Shown here: positions 37,831 through 46,737 of the stretch, in pieces
Numbering within the stretch: the stretch's first letter is position 1
Layout: the number at the start of each line of letters is the position of its first letter
Assembly: GCF_022179385.1 (NCBI RefSeq)
Contig: NZ_BPQS01000034.1
Coordinates: 1-54,347 of the forward strand
Direction: 5' to 3'
Origin: Methylobacterium longum
GTDB lineage: Bacteria; Pseudomonadota; Alphaproteobacteria; Rhizobiales; Beijerinckiaceae
Length of the DNA: 54,347 nucleotides
Notes under the pieces: model-generated
Told to the model about the DNA's origin: nothing
The model's input: the letters and a program-made list of their open reading frames with translations, nothing else
Database searches by the model: none
Program-made: the position numbers and the translations under genes

Positions 37831-38978
37831 TCGGCCGCGGCGATACGGCGCGCGGCGGGTTCGGGGCCGTCGCCGGCCGATTCGGAATCCCAGAGCGCGT
37901 CGACCAGCCCTTCGAGCCAGCCCGCGGCGCGCGCGGCGGCATCGGGGGCGTAGAGGCTGCGCAGGGCGGTCCCGTCGAGGGCGCGGGCGCGCGCGAGGAG
38001 GTCGCGCCAGCCCGTCAGATCTCCCGGCCAGGCGGGGGCCTGCACGGCGGCACCGAGGCGGACCAGCGCCTCGGCCTTGCGCGTCTGCTCGGCGAAGTAG
38101 CGCCATTCGGGCATCACGATCAGGCGGCCGCCGACGCGGGCAGCCTCGTGCACCGTGTTGTCGCCGGCCGATGCGATGATGATGTCGGCCGCGGCGAGGT
38201 AGTCGGTCACCGAGGGCACCCAGCCGAGCTCGCGCAGATTGGCGAAGTCGGTCTCGTGGCCCTCGCGATGGGTCGGCCCGAGGGTGAGCCAGAGCGCGTC
38301 CGGCGCGGCGCGGGCCGCGACGGTGAGCGGCGCGTAGGGCGTGCCGCTGCCGCCGCCGCCGGTCAGCGCGACGACGATCTCGCGGTCGGGATCGAGGCCG
38401 AGCCGCGCCCGCGCCTCGACGCGCTCCGGCACGCGATCGACACTGGTGCACAGGCCGCCGCTGTAGAAGGTCCTGGCGCGCAGGCGCGCCGGATAATCGT
38501 CCTGCTCGAGGCGCTCGTCGAAGGGGGCGAGCATCCCCACGCAGGCCTCGTAGGCGCCCACGTGGCCGATGTCGGAGCGGTCGCCGTGCATCCGGATCTG
38601 CACCGCGGGCACGCTGGCGATGCGGGACAGGAGCGCGATCTCCGCCGAGACATCGACGACGAACAGCCCGACCTCGCGCTCGTCGAGGTGGTCGAGGATG
38701 CGCCGCATGGTCCGGCGCATCTCGCTCAGCCCCAGGGGGACACAGTGCATCACCTGCGGCGTCGGCTCGGCGTAGAGCCGCGGGGTCGGGACGGCGGCGC
38801 CGATCATGTTCGGCAGCGGCACGATCTCGACGTCGCGGGCGAAGCCGTCGAACAGGCGCGGATCCGCCGTGAGGAGCGAGACGGGGCGGTCCCGGGCGAA
38901 TTCCGTCGCCACCGCCATCGTGCGGTTGGCGTGGCCGCGGCCCTGGTGATGGACGAAGAACGCGATGGGTTTCTTCAT
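37827..38978 (-). CDS. MurG-like (GT28-type) glycosyltransferase
   Basis: The 383-residue GT-B protein begins KPIAFFVHHQGRGHANRTMAVA, the GxGHxxR loop of MurG-like and UDP-glycosyltransferase proteins. It has a glycine-rich ALTGGGGSGTPY and the donor-binding SAGDNTVHEAARVGGRLIVMP, with FAEQTRKAEAL following. It likely uses a UDP sugar. It sits 22 bases after the GT2 gene at 39001 and overlaps the next gene in ATGA. Its acceptor is unknown. Confidence 0.85.
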   Translation of the reverse strand: MKKPIAFFVHHQGRGHANRTMAVATEFARDRPVSLLTADPRLFDGFARDVEIVPLPNMIGAAVPTPRLYAEPTPQVMHCVPLGLSEMRRTMRRILDHLDEREVGLFVVDVSAEIALLSRIASVPAVQIRMHGDRSDIGHVGAYEACVGMLAPFDERLEQDDYPARLRARTFYSGGLCTSVDRVPERVEARARLGLDPDREIVVALTGGGGSGTPYAPLTVAARAAPDALWLTLGPTHREGHETDFANLRELGWVPSVTDYLAAADIIIASAGDNTVHEAARVGGRLIVMPEWRYFAEQTRKAEALVRLGAAVQAPAWPGDLTGWRDLLARARALDGTALRSLYAPDAAARAAGWLEGLVDALWDSESAGDGPEPAARRIAAAE

Positions 38979-39000
38979 GGGGTGCGGTTCGGCCTCGGGA

Positions 39001-39885
39001 TCAGGAGAACAGGGCGTCGGACCGCAGCGCGGCGGCGATCTCGGCTTCGGTCGGGGGCCGGATGAGGCGGATCGCGGGGGCATCGGCATCCCAGGCGATG
39101 AGACCGGCTCCGCGGAACTGCTCCAGCCAGTACGTCATGCACCAGCGGCCGTGCCGGGCCCGGAAGCGCGCCGCGTTCGCCAGGATCGGCGCGAAGTGCT
39201 GCAGCGGCGGCACATGGACCGGGTGATGCTGATGGAAGGCGCGGGCGCCCCCGACCCAGAAGGTCGGCAGCCCGCTGGCCGCGAGCCGAGCGGCGAGGTC
39301 GGTCTCCTCCCCGCCGTAGCCGACATACGCCTCGTCCATGCCGCCCACCGCGCTCCACGCGGCGGCCGCGAGGGCGAAGGACAGGCCCCAGAGCTGGCCG
39401 GCATCGGGCTCCGGCCGCAGACCGGCGGCCGGGGCGGCGGGCCGGGCCGGATGGGCGCGGGCGACGCGGTCGAGCGCCGCCGGATCGAGGGCGTCGACGG
39501 GGATCGCCCCGGGCGGCAGGTAGAGAACCTCGCCGAGGAAGAGCCCCCGCGCGGTCGCGGCGGCCTGCCCGTAGGCCGCGACCAGGGTCGGCGACGGGAT
39601 GCAGTCGACGTCGAGGAAGACGAGGAGATCGCCGGTGGCCGCGGCTGCGGCGCGGTTGCGCGCGGCCGCCAGCGGCATCGGGTCGCCCGGGACGGGGACG
39701 TGGCGGACGGGGCAGCCCGGATCGGGCAGGTCCGGCGCCGGCGCCGGCTGCATCCAGGCGATGACGAGTTCGCGCGGGCGCAGCGTCTGGCCCGCGAGCC
39801 CGCGCATCAGGTTGCGCAGGTGGTCCGCGCGGCCGCGGACCAGGGTCAGCACGCTCGGGGCAGGGCCCGCCGGCTCAGCCGACAT
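39001..39885 (-). CDS. glycosyltransferase family 2, paralogue of the 36814 gene
   Basis: The 294-residue GT-A enzyme shares the whole layout of its neighbour two genes downstream: VLTLVRGRADHLRNLMRGLAGQ, DVDCIPSPTLVAAYG, GYGGEETDLAARL and HQHHPVHVPPLQH. The two presumably arose by duplication and may add alternating sugars. ATG 39885 overlaps the upstream SPS-like gene by 11 bases; a longer frame starting at 39936 has no support. It has no membrane segment, so it works in the cytosol. Confidence 0.86.
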   Translation of the reverse strand: MSAEPAGPAPSVLTLVRGRADHLRNLMRGLAGQTLRPRELVIAWMQPAPAPDLPDPGCPVRHVPVPGDPMPLAAARNRAAAAATGDLLVFLDVDCIPSPTLVAAYGQAAATARGLFLGEVLYLPPGAIPVDALDPAALDRVARAHPARPAAPAAGLRPEPDAGQLWGLSFALAAAAWSAVGGMDEAYVGYGGEETDLAARLAASGLPTFWVGGARAFHQHHPVHVPPLQHFAPILANAARFRARHGRWCMTYWLEQFRGAGLIAWDADAPAIRLIRPPTEAEIAAALRSDALFS

Positions 39886-41926
39886 CGGCCAAAATCCGGC
39901 GGAAATGCGAGACGCCCTCGATGATGCCCCGCGCATGCGTCCGGCGGGCGACGTAGGAGTGCTTCAGGGCCGCGTTGCTCGCCAGATCATCCGAGTAGTT
40001 CGCGACGATGATCGCCTGGACGCGGGCGCGGAGCATCTCGATGTCGTTGCCGGAATCGCCGGCCACGAACACCGCGTGCTCCGGCAGGTCGTACAGGGCC
40101 CGGACATGGTCGACCGCGGTGCCCTTCGAGGCCGCCGCCGGCAGGACGTCGAGATAGCGACCGTGGCTGTGGATCACGCAGGCGGGAATGCCGGCCTCGT
40201 CGAGGCGCCCGCGGACGCGCCGCGCCCCGGTCGCGTCGCCGAAATAGCTCAGCTTCAGCGCGCGCTGCTCCAGCGGCCCCTGGGGGACGAGCCCGTCGAG
40301 GCCGCGCAGCGCGTCGTGAACCGCCGCGCGGTCCCAGTCGGCGGCGATGCCCCGGCGCCACGCCGCATCGGCCGTGTAGGTCACGCCGTTCGCGTCGAGA
40401 TGGTAGATCTCGGAGCCGACCGAGGTGATCATCACCTGGGGTCTCGGGCTGGCCTGCTGCTCGAGGACCGCCATGGCGCTGTGGAAGGAGCGGCCGGTGG
40501 CGACCCCGAAGGCGAGACCGGCCTGCCGGCTGCGCCAGCGTCGGAAGATCTCGAGGGCCGCCGTGCAGCCGATCAGCGTGTTGTCGATGTCGCAGACGAG
40601 GAGCTGCCGCGTCGGCGGCGCATCCTGCTGCGGCGCCAGCAGGGCGCGCAGGAGGACGTGGTATCGCGCGGCGTGCCGATCCCAGTCGTAGGCCGCCGCC
40701 GCCCGCGCGCCGCCCGCCACGCAGCGGACGTAGAGGGCCGGGTCGCCGAGGATCCGCAGACAGGCGGCGGCGATCGTGCCGGGCGCGCGCGGATCCACCA
40801 GCAGCCCGTTGCCGCAGGTCTCGACGATGTCGTTGGGGCCGCCGCTGTCGGTGGCCACCAGCGGCAGGCCGGCGGCCGAGGCTTCCAGGAGCGTCAGGCC
40901 GAAGGGCTCGTTGAGGGCCGGGTTGACGAACAGGCCGCCGCGGGCGCGGGCGTAGGCGTAGATCGCCGGAACGTCCTCCGGCCGGTGCGTCTTCGGGTAG
41001 GCGACGCACCCGTAGAGATCGTACCGGTCGATCAGGACCAGCAGGTCGCGCATCGTCGCGGCCATGTCGCCGTCGAGGCTGTCGATGTCGTCGCGGGTGC
41101 CGGCGACGATCACGAGATTGGCGCGCGCGCGCAGGGCGCGGCTCTCGCCGTAGGCCTGCACCAGGGCCGCGAGATTTTTTCGGGCGACCGGTCTGGCGAG
41201 CGCGAGGATCGCCGGCTTGGCGGCCTCGTGCAGGAACCGGTCGATCGCGGCGTCGACCTGCGGCCGGGGCCGCGCCGCGGCGAAGCGGGCCAGGTCGCTG
41301 CCCGGCGGCAGGACGCGGACGCGGCCGGGTTCGTAGGCGGCGTAGCCGGCGTATTGCACCTCCGCTTCGTCCCGCGACGAGGCGATGACGAGCCGGGCCC
41401 GCGCCAGGGCGGCCTCCTCGGCGGCGATCCGGCAGGCCAGGTCGGGGCGGACGGGGGAGGGGGCCAGCATCCCCGCCTTCACGCGCCCGAGGGAATGGGC
41501 CGTGAACACGAAGGGGATGCCGAGGCGGTCCTCCACCAGGGCCGCCACCGTGGCCGCGTCCGCGTAATGCGCGTGGACGAGATCCGGAGCCCGGTCCTGA
41601 GCGGCGATCCACGCGATCAGGTGCTCCGCGAAGGACGCGACCTCGGCGTGCATCGCCTCCTTGGCGCAGTAGTCCGGCGACGCGCTCGCGAGCCGCACGA
41701 GCGTGACCTTGTCGGCGATCCGCTCCTCGGGCACGGCGTAGGCGGCGCCGAGCTGGCCGTGGAACAGGCGCGTCGCCACGACGATCCGCTCGAGGTCGCG
41801 ATCCTGCGCGGAGGCCGACACGAGATCGAGCAGGTAACGGATGTGGCCGCCGGTGTCGGCGGTGAGCCCGTAGATCACGCCGTCGCCGCGCAGGCAGCCC
41901 TGCAGGGCGATATGCAGGACGAACAT
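39875..41926 (-). CDS. sucrose-phosphate-synthase-like glycosyltransferase fused to an SPP-type HAD phosphatase
   Basis: The 683-residue protein joins a GT4 domain (1-430) to a HAD-IIB phosphatase (440-683). The GT half has DTGGHIRYLLDL near the N-terminus, typical of sucrose-phosphate and mannosylfructose-phosphate synthases. It also has ARPVARKN and the EX7E motif NEPFGLTLLEAS (Glu340, Glu348). The phosphatase half has CDIDNTLIG (Asp446, Asp448) and VAGDSGNDIEML. Synthase and phosphatase in one chain would make the free disaccharide from a nucleotide sugar and a sugar phosphate. Sucrose, mannosylfructose and related glycosides are all possible. It heads the minus-strand glycosyltransferase arm. 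Confidence 0.87.
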   Translation of the reverse strand: MFVLHIALQGCLRGDGVIYGLTADTGGHIRYLLDLVSASAQDRDLERIVVATRLFHGQLGAAYAVPEERIADKVTLVRLASASPDYCAKEAMHAEVASFAEHLIAWIAAQDRAPDLVHAHYADAATVAALVEDRLGIPFVFTAHSLGRVKAGMLAPSPVRPDLACRIAAEEAALARARLVIASSRDEAEVQYAGYAAYEPGRVRVLPPGSDLARFAAARPRPQVDAAIDRFLHEAAKPAILALARPVARKNLAALVQAYGESRALRARANLVIVAGTRDDIDSLDGDMAATMRDLLVLIDRYDLYGCVAYPKTHRPEDVPAIYAYARARGGLFVNPALNEPFGLTLLEASAAGLPLVATDSGGPNDIVETCGNGLLVDPRAPGTIAAACLRILGDPALYVRCVAGGARAAAAYDWDRHAARYHVLLRALLAPQQDAPPTRQLLVCDIDNTLIGCTAALEIFRRWRSRQAGLAFGVATGRSFHSAMAVLEQQASPRPQVMITSVGSEIYHLDANGVTYTADAAWRRGIAADWDRAAVHDALRGLDGLVPQGPLEQRALKLSYFGDATGARRVRGRLDEAGIPACVIHSHGRYLDVLPAAASKGTAVDHVRALYDLPEHAVFVAGDSGNDIEMLRARVQAIIVANYSDDLASNAALKHSYVARRTHARGIIEGVSHFRRILADVG

Positions 41927-41986
41927 CAGGCGTCGGACGCGCTTGCCGGCCGCTCCTGAAAACTTAACTTATGTAAAGAGGACACC
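41927..41986. promoter_or_regulatory. short divergent promoter of the two glycosyltransferase arms
   Basis: Only 60 bases separate the SPS-like gene from the GT4 gene on the other strand. The right half is AT-rich (AAAACTTAACTTATGTAAAG) and runs into an AGAGGA ribosome site for the GTG at 41987. Such a short gap means the two promoters must overlap, so both arms are probably controlled together. Confidence 0.45.
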
Positions 41987-43027
41987 GTGATCCGCGTTGC
42001 CCAGGTCGCACCGAACATATTTCCCGTTCCCCCAAGCCATCACGGCGGCACCGAGCGCATTGTGCATGATCTCAGCACGGCACTACGAAGCTTGGGCGTG
42101 GAAGTAACGTTGTTCGCCCCGTCAGACAGTGCGACAGACTTGCCGCGCGTGGGCGAATATCCGAGCCTGACGGCGCTGGAGCGGAGGCACGGGCGCGTGT
42201 CGCCGGGGGTCCCCGCCGCCCTGGATTCCTTGCAGCTGGAGGCACTTCGCGCGCGGCTCGACGCGTTCGACATCGTCCATTGCCACGGCGAATTCGCGCA
42301 CGCGCCGCTCCTGGGCGAACGCCGCCGGCGCAGCCTGACCACGGTGCACTGGCGGGTGGACGAACTCGACCGGGCGCTGTTCTTCGCGGGCTTCCCCGAC
42401 CTGCCGGTCGCGGCCATCTCGGCGGCCCAGGAGGCCCGGATCCCGGTCGCGAACCGCATGGGCGTCGTGCATCACGGCATCGACCGGGACCGCTACGCCC
42501 TGCGCACCGAACCCGACACCCATGTCGCCTTCGTGGGCCGCCTGACCGACCAGAAGCGGCCCGACACCGCGATCCGGGTCGCCCGCGCGGCCGGCGTCCC
42601 GATCCGCCTCGGCGGCACGATCGACGTCGGCAATCCGGATTATTTCGACCGCCGCGTGCGCCCGCTGCTCGGCCCCGACGCGACCTATCTCGGGCCCGTC
42701 GACGACGCCCGGAAGGGGGACCTCCTGGGCGGCGCCCGGGCGCTCCTGTTCCCGATCGACTGGCCCGAGCCTTTCGGCCTCGTGATGATCGAGGCGATGG
42801 CCTGCGGCACACCGGTCGTCGCCTGGGATCGGGGCTCGGTCCCCGAGATCGTCGAGGACGGGGTGACGGGCTTCATCGTGTCCAGCGAGGCCGAGGCCGT
42901 GGCGGCCCTGGGACGGGTCGGACGGCTCGATCGCGCCCGGATCCGCGGCCGGTTCGAGGAACGGTTCACCGCCGAGCGCATGGCGCGCGACTACGTCGCG
43001 CTCTACCGCCGCCTCCTCGCCGCCTGA
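41987..43027 (+). CDS. glycosyltransferase family 4
   Basis: The 346-residue GT-B enzyme starts IRVAQVAPNIFPVPPSHHGGTERIV, has FVGRLTDQKRPDTAIRVA at the donor lobe entry and the EX7E motif in WPEPFGLVMIEAMACG. GTG 41987 is used with AGAGGACACC upstream. It is the first gene of the plus-strand arm and is coupled to the next gene by a TGATG overlap. The substrate is unknown. Confidence 0.88.
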   Translation: MIRVAQVAPNIFPVPPSHHGGTERIVHDLSTALRSLGVEVTLFAPSDSATDLPRVGEYPSLTALERRHGRVSPGVPAALDSLQLEALRARLDAFDIVHCHGEFAHAPLLGERRRRSLTTVHWRVDELDRALFFAGFPDLPVAAISAAQEARIPVANRMGVVHHGIDRDRYALRTEPDTHVAFVGRLTDQKRPDTAIRVARAAGVPIRLGGTIDVGNPDYFDRRVRPLLGPDATYLGPVDDARKGDLLGGARALLFPIDWPEPFGLVMIEAMACGTPVVAWDRGSVPEIVEDGVTGFIVSSEAEAVAALGRVGRLDRARIRGRFEERFTAERMARDYVALYRRLLAA

Positions 43028-44211
43028 TGCGCACCGCCCTCCTGGCCTGGGACTACCCGCCGGCCCCGAGCGGGCTCTCGACCGCGGCCCGCGAGATCGC
43101 CGAGAGCCTCGCGGAGGCGGGCGCGGAGGTCACGGTCTTCACCCTCGACCGGACCGGCCGCCGGCAGGTCGGCGGCGTCGCGGTGGTGGGCCTTGCCCTG
43201 CCGGCCGGCGGCGCCCTGGCGCGGCTTCGCTCCTGGGGCTCGGCCGGGCACCTGGCCGCGCCGGTCGCCTTCCGGCGCGCCGTGCTCGACGCGCATGGCC
43301 GGGCGCCCTTCGCCGTGGTCGAGGCCACGAACTGGTACGCGCCGGCCGCGCTCCTTGCCGGACGCCCCGGCCTGCCGCTGGTGACGCGCAGTTCGACGCC
43401 GGCCGCCTTCACGCGCGACCCGGCCGGCACCCTGCGGAACCGCCTCGACGGGTGGACGGCCGATCGCCTCGAACGCCGGCAGGCCCGGGGCAGCGCCGGC
43501 CTCATCGCCAACACGGCCGCGCACGGGGCGGTGATCGTGCGGGCATACGGGCTGACGGGCCGGCAGCCCGCCGCCGTGATCGGGCTCAGCCTCCCGCCCG
43601 GGATCGCGACCGGCGCCCGCGGTGCCGCCTATCCGGCGGCGGATCACCCGGTGCGCCTGCTGTTCGTCGGGCGGGCGGAGGCGCGCAAGGGGTTCGACGC
43701 GCTCATGCGCGCGGTCGCCCTCCTCGGCCGCGAGCAGGACCGGGGCAGCCTGCCGCCCTTCCGCCTCGACCTCGTCGGTGTCGCACCGGACGATCTCCCG
43801 GCCGATCTGCCCGCGGAGACACGGAGCCGCATCCGCGCCCGCGGCCGGATCGACGGCGACGCCCTGGCAGAGGCTTACGCGCAGGCCCACGCGGTGATCG
43901 CACCGTCCCGCTACGAGAGCTTCGGCCTGGTCTACCAGGAGGCCCTTGCCTATGGCCGGCCGGTGGTCGCCTGCGCGGAGGATGCGAGCGCCCGCGCCTT
44001 CGTCGGGGCGCCGGGCGCCGGCCCCCTGGCCGAGGCCGCGACCGGGCCGGCCCTGGCAGAAGCCCTGCGTCCGCTCCTCGTCGATCCCGGCCTGCGTCTG
44101 ACCTATCGCGCGCGCGCCCTCGCGGCGGCCGGCCGCTTCGGCCGGGCCGACCTCGGGCAGGCGACCCTGGCACTCTACCGGCGGGCGATCGCGGCGGCCG
44201 GCCGGGCCTGA
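43027..44211 (+). CDS. glycosyltransferase family 4
   Basis: The 394-residue GT-B enzyme begins RTALLAWDYPPAPSGLSTAAREIAE, has LLFVGRAEARKGFDALMRA and the EX7E motif RYESFGLVYQEALAYG. Its ATG shares bases with the preceding stop (TGATG), so it is translated with the gene before it. A hairpin beyond its stop separates it from the convergent GT2 gene. Role: a second retaining transfer in the same pathway. Confidence 0.87.
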   Translation: MRTALLAWDYPPAPSGLSTAAREIAESLAEAGAEVTVFTLDRTGRRQVGGVAVVGLALPAGGALARLRSWGSAGHLAAPVAFRRAVLDAHGRAPFAVVEATNWYAPAALLAGRPGLPLVTRSSTPAAFTRDPAGTLRNRLDGWTADRLERRQARGSAGLIANTAAHGAVIVRAYGLTGRQPAAVIGLSLPPGIATGARGAAYPAADHPVRLLFVGRAEARKGFDALMRAVALLGREQDRGSLPPFRLDLVGVAPDDLPADLPAETRSRIRARGRIDGDALAEAYAQAHAVIAPSRYESFGLVYQEALAYGRPVVACAEDASARAFVGAPGAGPLAEAATGPALAEALRPLLVDPGLRLTYRARALAAAGRFGRADLGQATLALYRRAIAAAGRA

Positions 44212-44295
44212 ACGGGGCACGGGCCCGGCAGAGACACGCGCCCGGCAGAGGCACGGGCCTAGCTGGTGCTCGCGGCCGGCCGGGGCGCGGGCCCG

Positions 44296-44315
44296 GACGG
44301 GGCCGCCGCCCCGTC
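44296..44315. terminator. terminator hairpin between convergent glycosyltransferase genes
   Basis: GACGGGGC (44296-44303), loop CGCC, GCCCCGTC (44308-44315) form a perfect 8-bp stem overlapping the minus-strand stop by two bases. Upstream, GCCCGGCAGAG repeats with a 17-base period (44223 and 44240). There is no U-run. Confidence 0.5.
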
Positions 44316-45297
44316 AGTCGGCGTAGGGACGCAGCAGCGCCGATTCCTCATCGAGCCGGCCTCGCCCGGGATCGAGGGCTTCGTAGCGGCGCGACCGCGC
44401 CCGCACGTGGTCCGCGCTCAGGCGATGCGCGATCACCCCATGCAGAGTGATGAAGCCGCGCGGCCAGCCGCCGTCGAGAACCGGGCGCTCGTGCACCCGG
44501 CCGGAAAAGCGCGTGCGCGTCCGGTTGAGCCGGTACTGGACGTCCGGGAAGACGTCCGACACGACGCCGTCGACCCGGTTCGCCCGCGCGAGCCCGACCG
44601 AGACCGCGTCTCCCGCCTCGGCCAGCGCGGCGAGGGCCGGCAGGAGCCGGCCGGTGGCGGGTTCGATGGATTCATCGGCGTCGAGCTGCAGCATCCAGGC
44701 GTGGCGCGCGAGGTCCTGAAGCGCGTTCCGCTGGGCGGCGAAATCGCCCTCGAGGGGCCGGGCGGCGACACGGACCCCGCCGTCCGGAAACCCCGCGACC
44801 GGCACCGCCCGGGGTGCGGCAGCCGGCCCGTCGAGGAGGAGCGTGACGTCGTCCGTCCAGCCCGCCTGCCCGGGCAGCGACGCCAGGACCGCGTCCCGCT
44901 CCGCGGGACGGCAGAGGAGGCCGAGGGAGACGGGATGCCGGCTGGCCTCCGCGAGCGCGAAGAGTTCGGCCCGCGCCGCGTGCCCGGCGTGGGGGTTCAG
45001 CAGCGCCGCGCGGCCCGCGCCGTCGAGCGGGCGGGTGCCGCGGCCGAGGCGGGTCGCGGCCGTCCGCAGGGTGTAGATGTCCAGGCCGTAGGGCGCGTCC
45101 GGGTCGGACACGAAGGCTGGCGCGGCGAGGTGCCGGGCCAAGTGTTCCCGGCACGCGGCCGGGTCGGCGTCGCCCGCCACCAGGACGCCGCAGGAGCCGC
45201 AGGCCCGCGGGAAGGTGCGGCGGCGGCCATCGGGATAAACCACGCTCCGCCCGCTGGGTCCGAGCATGTCGGCCGCGCAGACGAAGCAGCGTCGCAT
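44314..45297 (-). CDS. glycosyltransferase family 2 with N-terminal zinc ribbon
   Basis: The 327-residue protein starts MRRCFVCAADM and later CGSCGVLV, giving a four-cysteine zinc ribbon (about 1-40). The GT-A part has LQLDADESIEP (DxD), LNRTRTRFSGRVHERPVL and HRLSADHVRAR, typical of glycan-extending GT2 proteins. The ribbon is unusual and may bind a carrier or partner. ATG 45297 is used; an in-frame ATG at 45306 is possible. It faces away from the GT29-like gene, whose coding region begins within 100 bases. Confidence 0.75.
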   Translation of the reverse strand: MRRCFVCAADMLGPSGRSVVYPDGRRRTFPRACGSCGVLVAGDADPAACREHLARHLAAPAFVSDPDAPYGLDIYTLRTAATRLGRGTRPLDGAGRAALLNPHAGHAARAELFALAEASRHPVSLGLLCRPAERDAVLASLPGQAGWTDDVTLLLDGPAAAPRAVPVAGFPDGGVRVAARPLEGDFAAQRNALQDLARHAWMLQLDADESIEPATGRLLPALAALAEAGDAVSVGLARANRVDGVVSDVFPDVQYRLNRTRTRFSGRVHERPVLDGGWPRGFITLHGVIAHRLSADHVRARSRRYEALDPGRGRLDEESALLRPYAD

Positions 45298-45388
45298 GAT
45301 CCTCATCCCGGTCCGGCCGGTCCGGCCGCGGTCTGGTCGTCCCGGGCCGGGGCCTTACTTCGACGGCTTCCTCCGATCCTTGCCAGCG

Positions 45389-46021
45389 ATGCCATCCGCC
45401 GTCGATCCCCCCGCCGACACCGTGGGCCTGCCCACCGGCTCTCCCCTCGCCATCGTCGGCAATGCGCCCGGGACCGGTCATGTAGGGTCCGCGGTCGATG
45501 CGGCCGCGTGCGTGGTGCGCTTCAACAACGCGCCGGGCTTCGGCGGACCGACCGGCCGGCGCGTCACGCACCTCGCCTTGGTCAATCGCGGGGGCCAGAC
45601 CCGGGAATGGCTGGCGGACCGCCACTTCCTGGAGCGCCCGGTCGTCCGGGAGGCGCAGGCCTTCATTCTGCCCTACCCGATGCTCCCGCTGGCGCAGAAT
45701 GTCCCCGAGCCGATCTGCTGGACGCGCGAGATCGCGAGCCTGCTCCGGCCCCTGGGACGCCCGATCCACATCCTGCCGCAGGCCCTGCACGGGCGGGCGC
45801 ACGCGCTGTTGGCCGCCCGGACGCAGGGATCCCCGAACCCCAGCACCGGCTTCCTCGTGACGCTCGCGCTGCTGCTCGACCGCCCCGCGCAGGCCCGGCC
45901 GGCGGATGCCTACGGCTTCGGCTTCGCCGGATGGCCGGGCCATCCCTGGGCAGCCGAGCGCGCTTGGTTCGCCGCCGCCGAGGCATCCGGGCGGATCCGC
46001 CTGCACGCGCCCGAAGGCTGA
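45389..46021 (+). CDS. GT29-like (sialyltransferase-fold) protein
   Basis: The 210-residue protein contains LAIVGNAPGTGHVGSAVDAA and VVRFNNAPG, then HLALVNRG, TGFLVTLALLL and AYGFGFAGWPGHPW. The VGNxP...VVRFN pair resembles the small bacterial GT29-like proteins. True sialic acid transfer is not implied. The start is uncertain: ATG 45389 begins just before the conserved part, while ATG 45296 would overlap the divergent GT2 start. It is followed five bases later by another small transferase-like gene. Confidence 0.65.
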   Translation: MPSAVDPPADTVGLPTGSPLAIVGNAPGTGHVGSAVDAAACVVRFNNAPGFGGPTGRRVTHLALVNRGGQTREWLADRHFLERPVVREAQAFILPYPMLPLAQNVPEPICWTREIASLLRPLGRPIHILPQALHGRAHALLAARTQGSPNPSTGFLVTLALLLDRPAQARPADAYGFGFAGWPGHPWAAERAWFAAAEASGRIRLHAPEG

Positions 46022-46026
46022 ACCTC

Positions 46027-46671
46027 ATGGCCACGCTGATTACGGTTCTCAGGAGCGGCGGCCGCTACGACGCGACCTGGGTCGAACGCCTCGCGCGCGG
46101 CGTCCGCCGCCATGCGCCGGCCTTCCGACGGATCCGCTGCCTCACGGACCTGCCGCTCGCCGTGGCGGGGGTGGAGCGGGTATCCCTGCGCCATGACTGG
46201 CCGGCGTGGTGGGCCAAGATGGAGGCGTTCCGGCCCGACCTGAGCGACGGCCCGACCCTCCTGTGCGACCTCGACACGGTCCTGACCGGACCGGCGGATG
46301 CCCTGGCCGAGCCCGGCCTCGCCGCGATGGAGGACTACTTCCACAAGGGACGGCTCTCCAGCGCGCTGCTGCGCTGGTGCGGGGACGCGCTCAGCCCGCT
46401 CTACACGACCTTCGCGGCCGATCCCGAGCGCTGGATGTGCCCGGGGTCCTGCGGTCCCGTGCCGAACGCGGTGCACGGCGATCAGGTCGTCATCGACCAC
46501 CTGCTGCGCCGGGGCGGCCGGCAGCCGGATTTCATCCAGCGCCTCCATCCCGGCCTGCTCGATTTCTACGATCCCCGGCGCGACGTCCATGGCCCGGTCG
46601 TGATCTTCATCGGGGCGGCGAAGCCGGACACGGCGACCGGGGCCGTTCGTGCGGCGTGGACGCGCAGCTGA
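46027..46671 (+). CDS. putative GT-A type glycosyltransferase
   Basis: The 214-residue protein begins ATLITVLRSGGRYDATWVERLARGVRRH and has TLLCDLDTVLTGPADAL, a DxD-like metal site after a core strand, plus a conserved-looking HGDQVVIDHLLRR and HPGLLDFYD near the C-terminus. This suits small GT8/Fringe-like transferases found in capsule and lipopolysaccharide clusters. It follows the GT29-like gene by five bases and is the last of the locus. The family level is inferred; no exact match is recognised. Confidence 0.6.
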   Translation: MATLITVLRSGGRYDATWVERLARGVRRHAPAFRRIRCLTDLPLAVAGVERVSLRHDWPAWWAKMEAFRPDLSDGPTLLCDLDTVLTGPADALAEPGLAAMEDYFHKGRLSSALLRWCGDALSPLYTTFAADPERWMCPGSCGPVPNAVHGDQVVIDHLLRRGGRQPDFIQRLHPGLLDFYDPRRDVHGPVVIFIGAAKPDTATGAVRAAWTRS

Positions 46672-46737
46672 GGGGCAGCTGAGGAGCAGTTCGCCAGCGG
46701 GATCCGGCGCGAACGGCAGGTCGCCGAGCCCGAGGGG

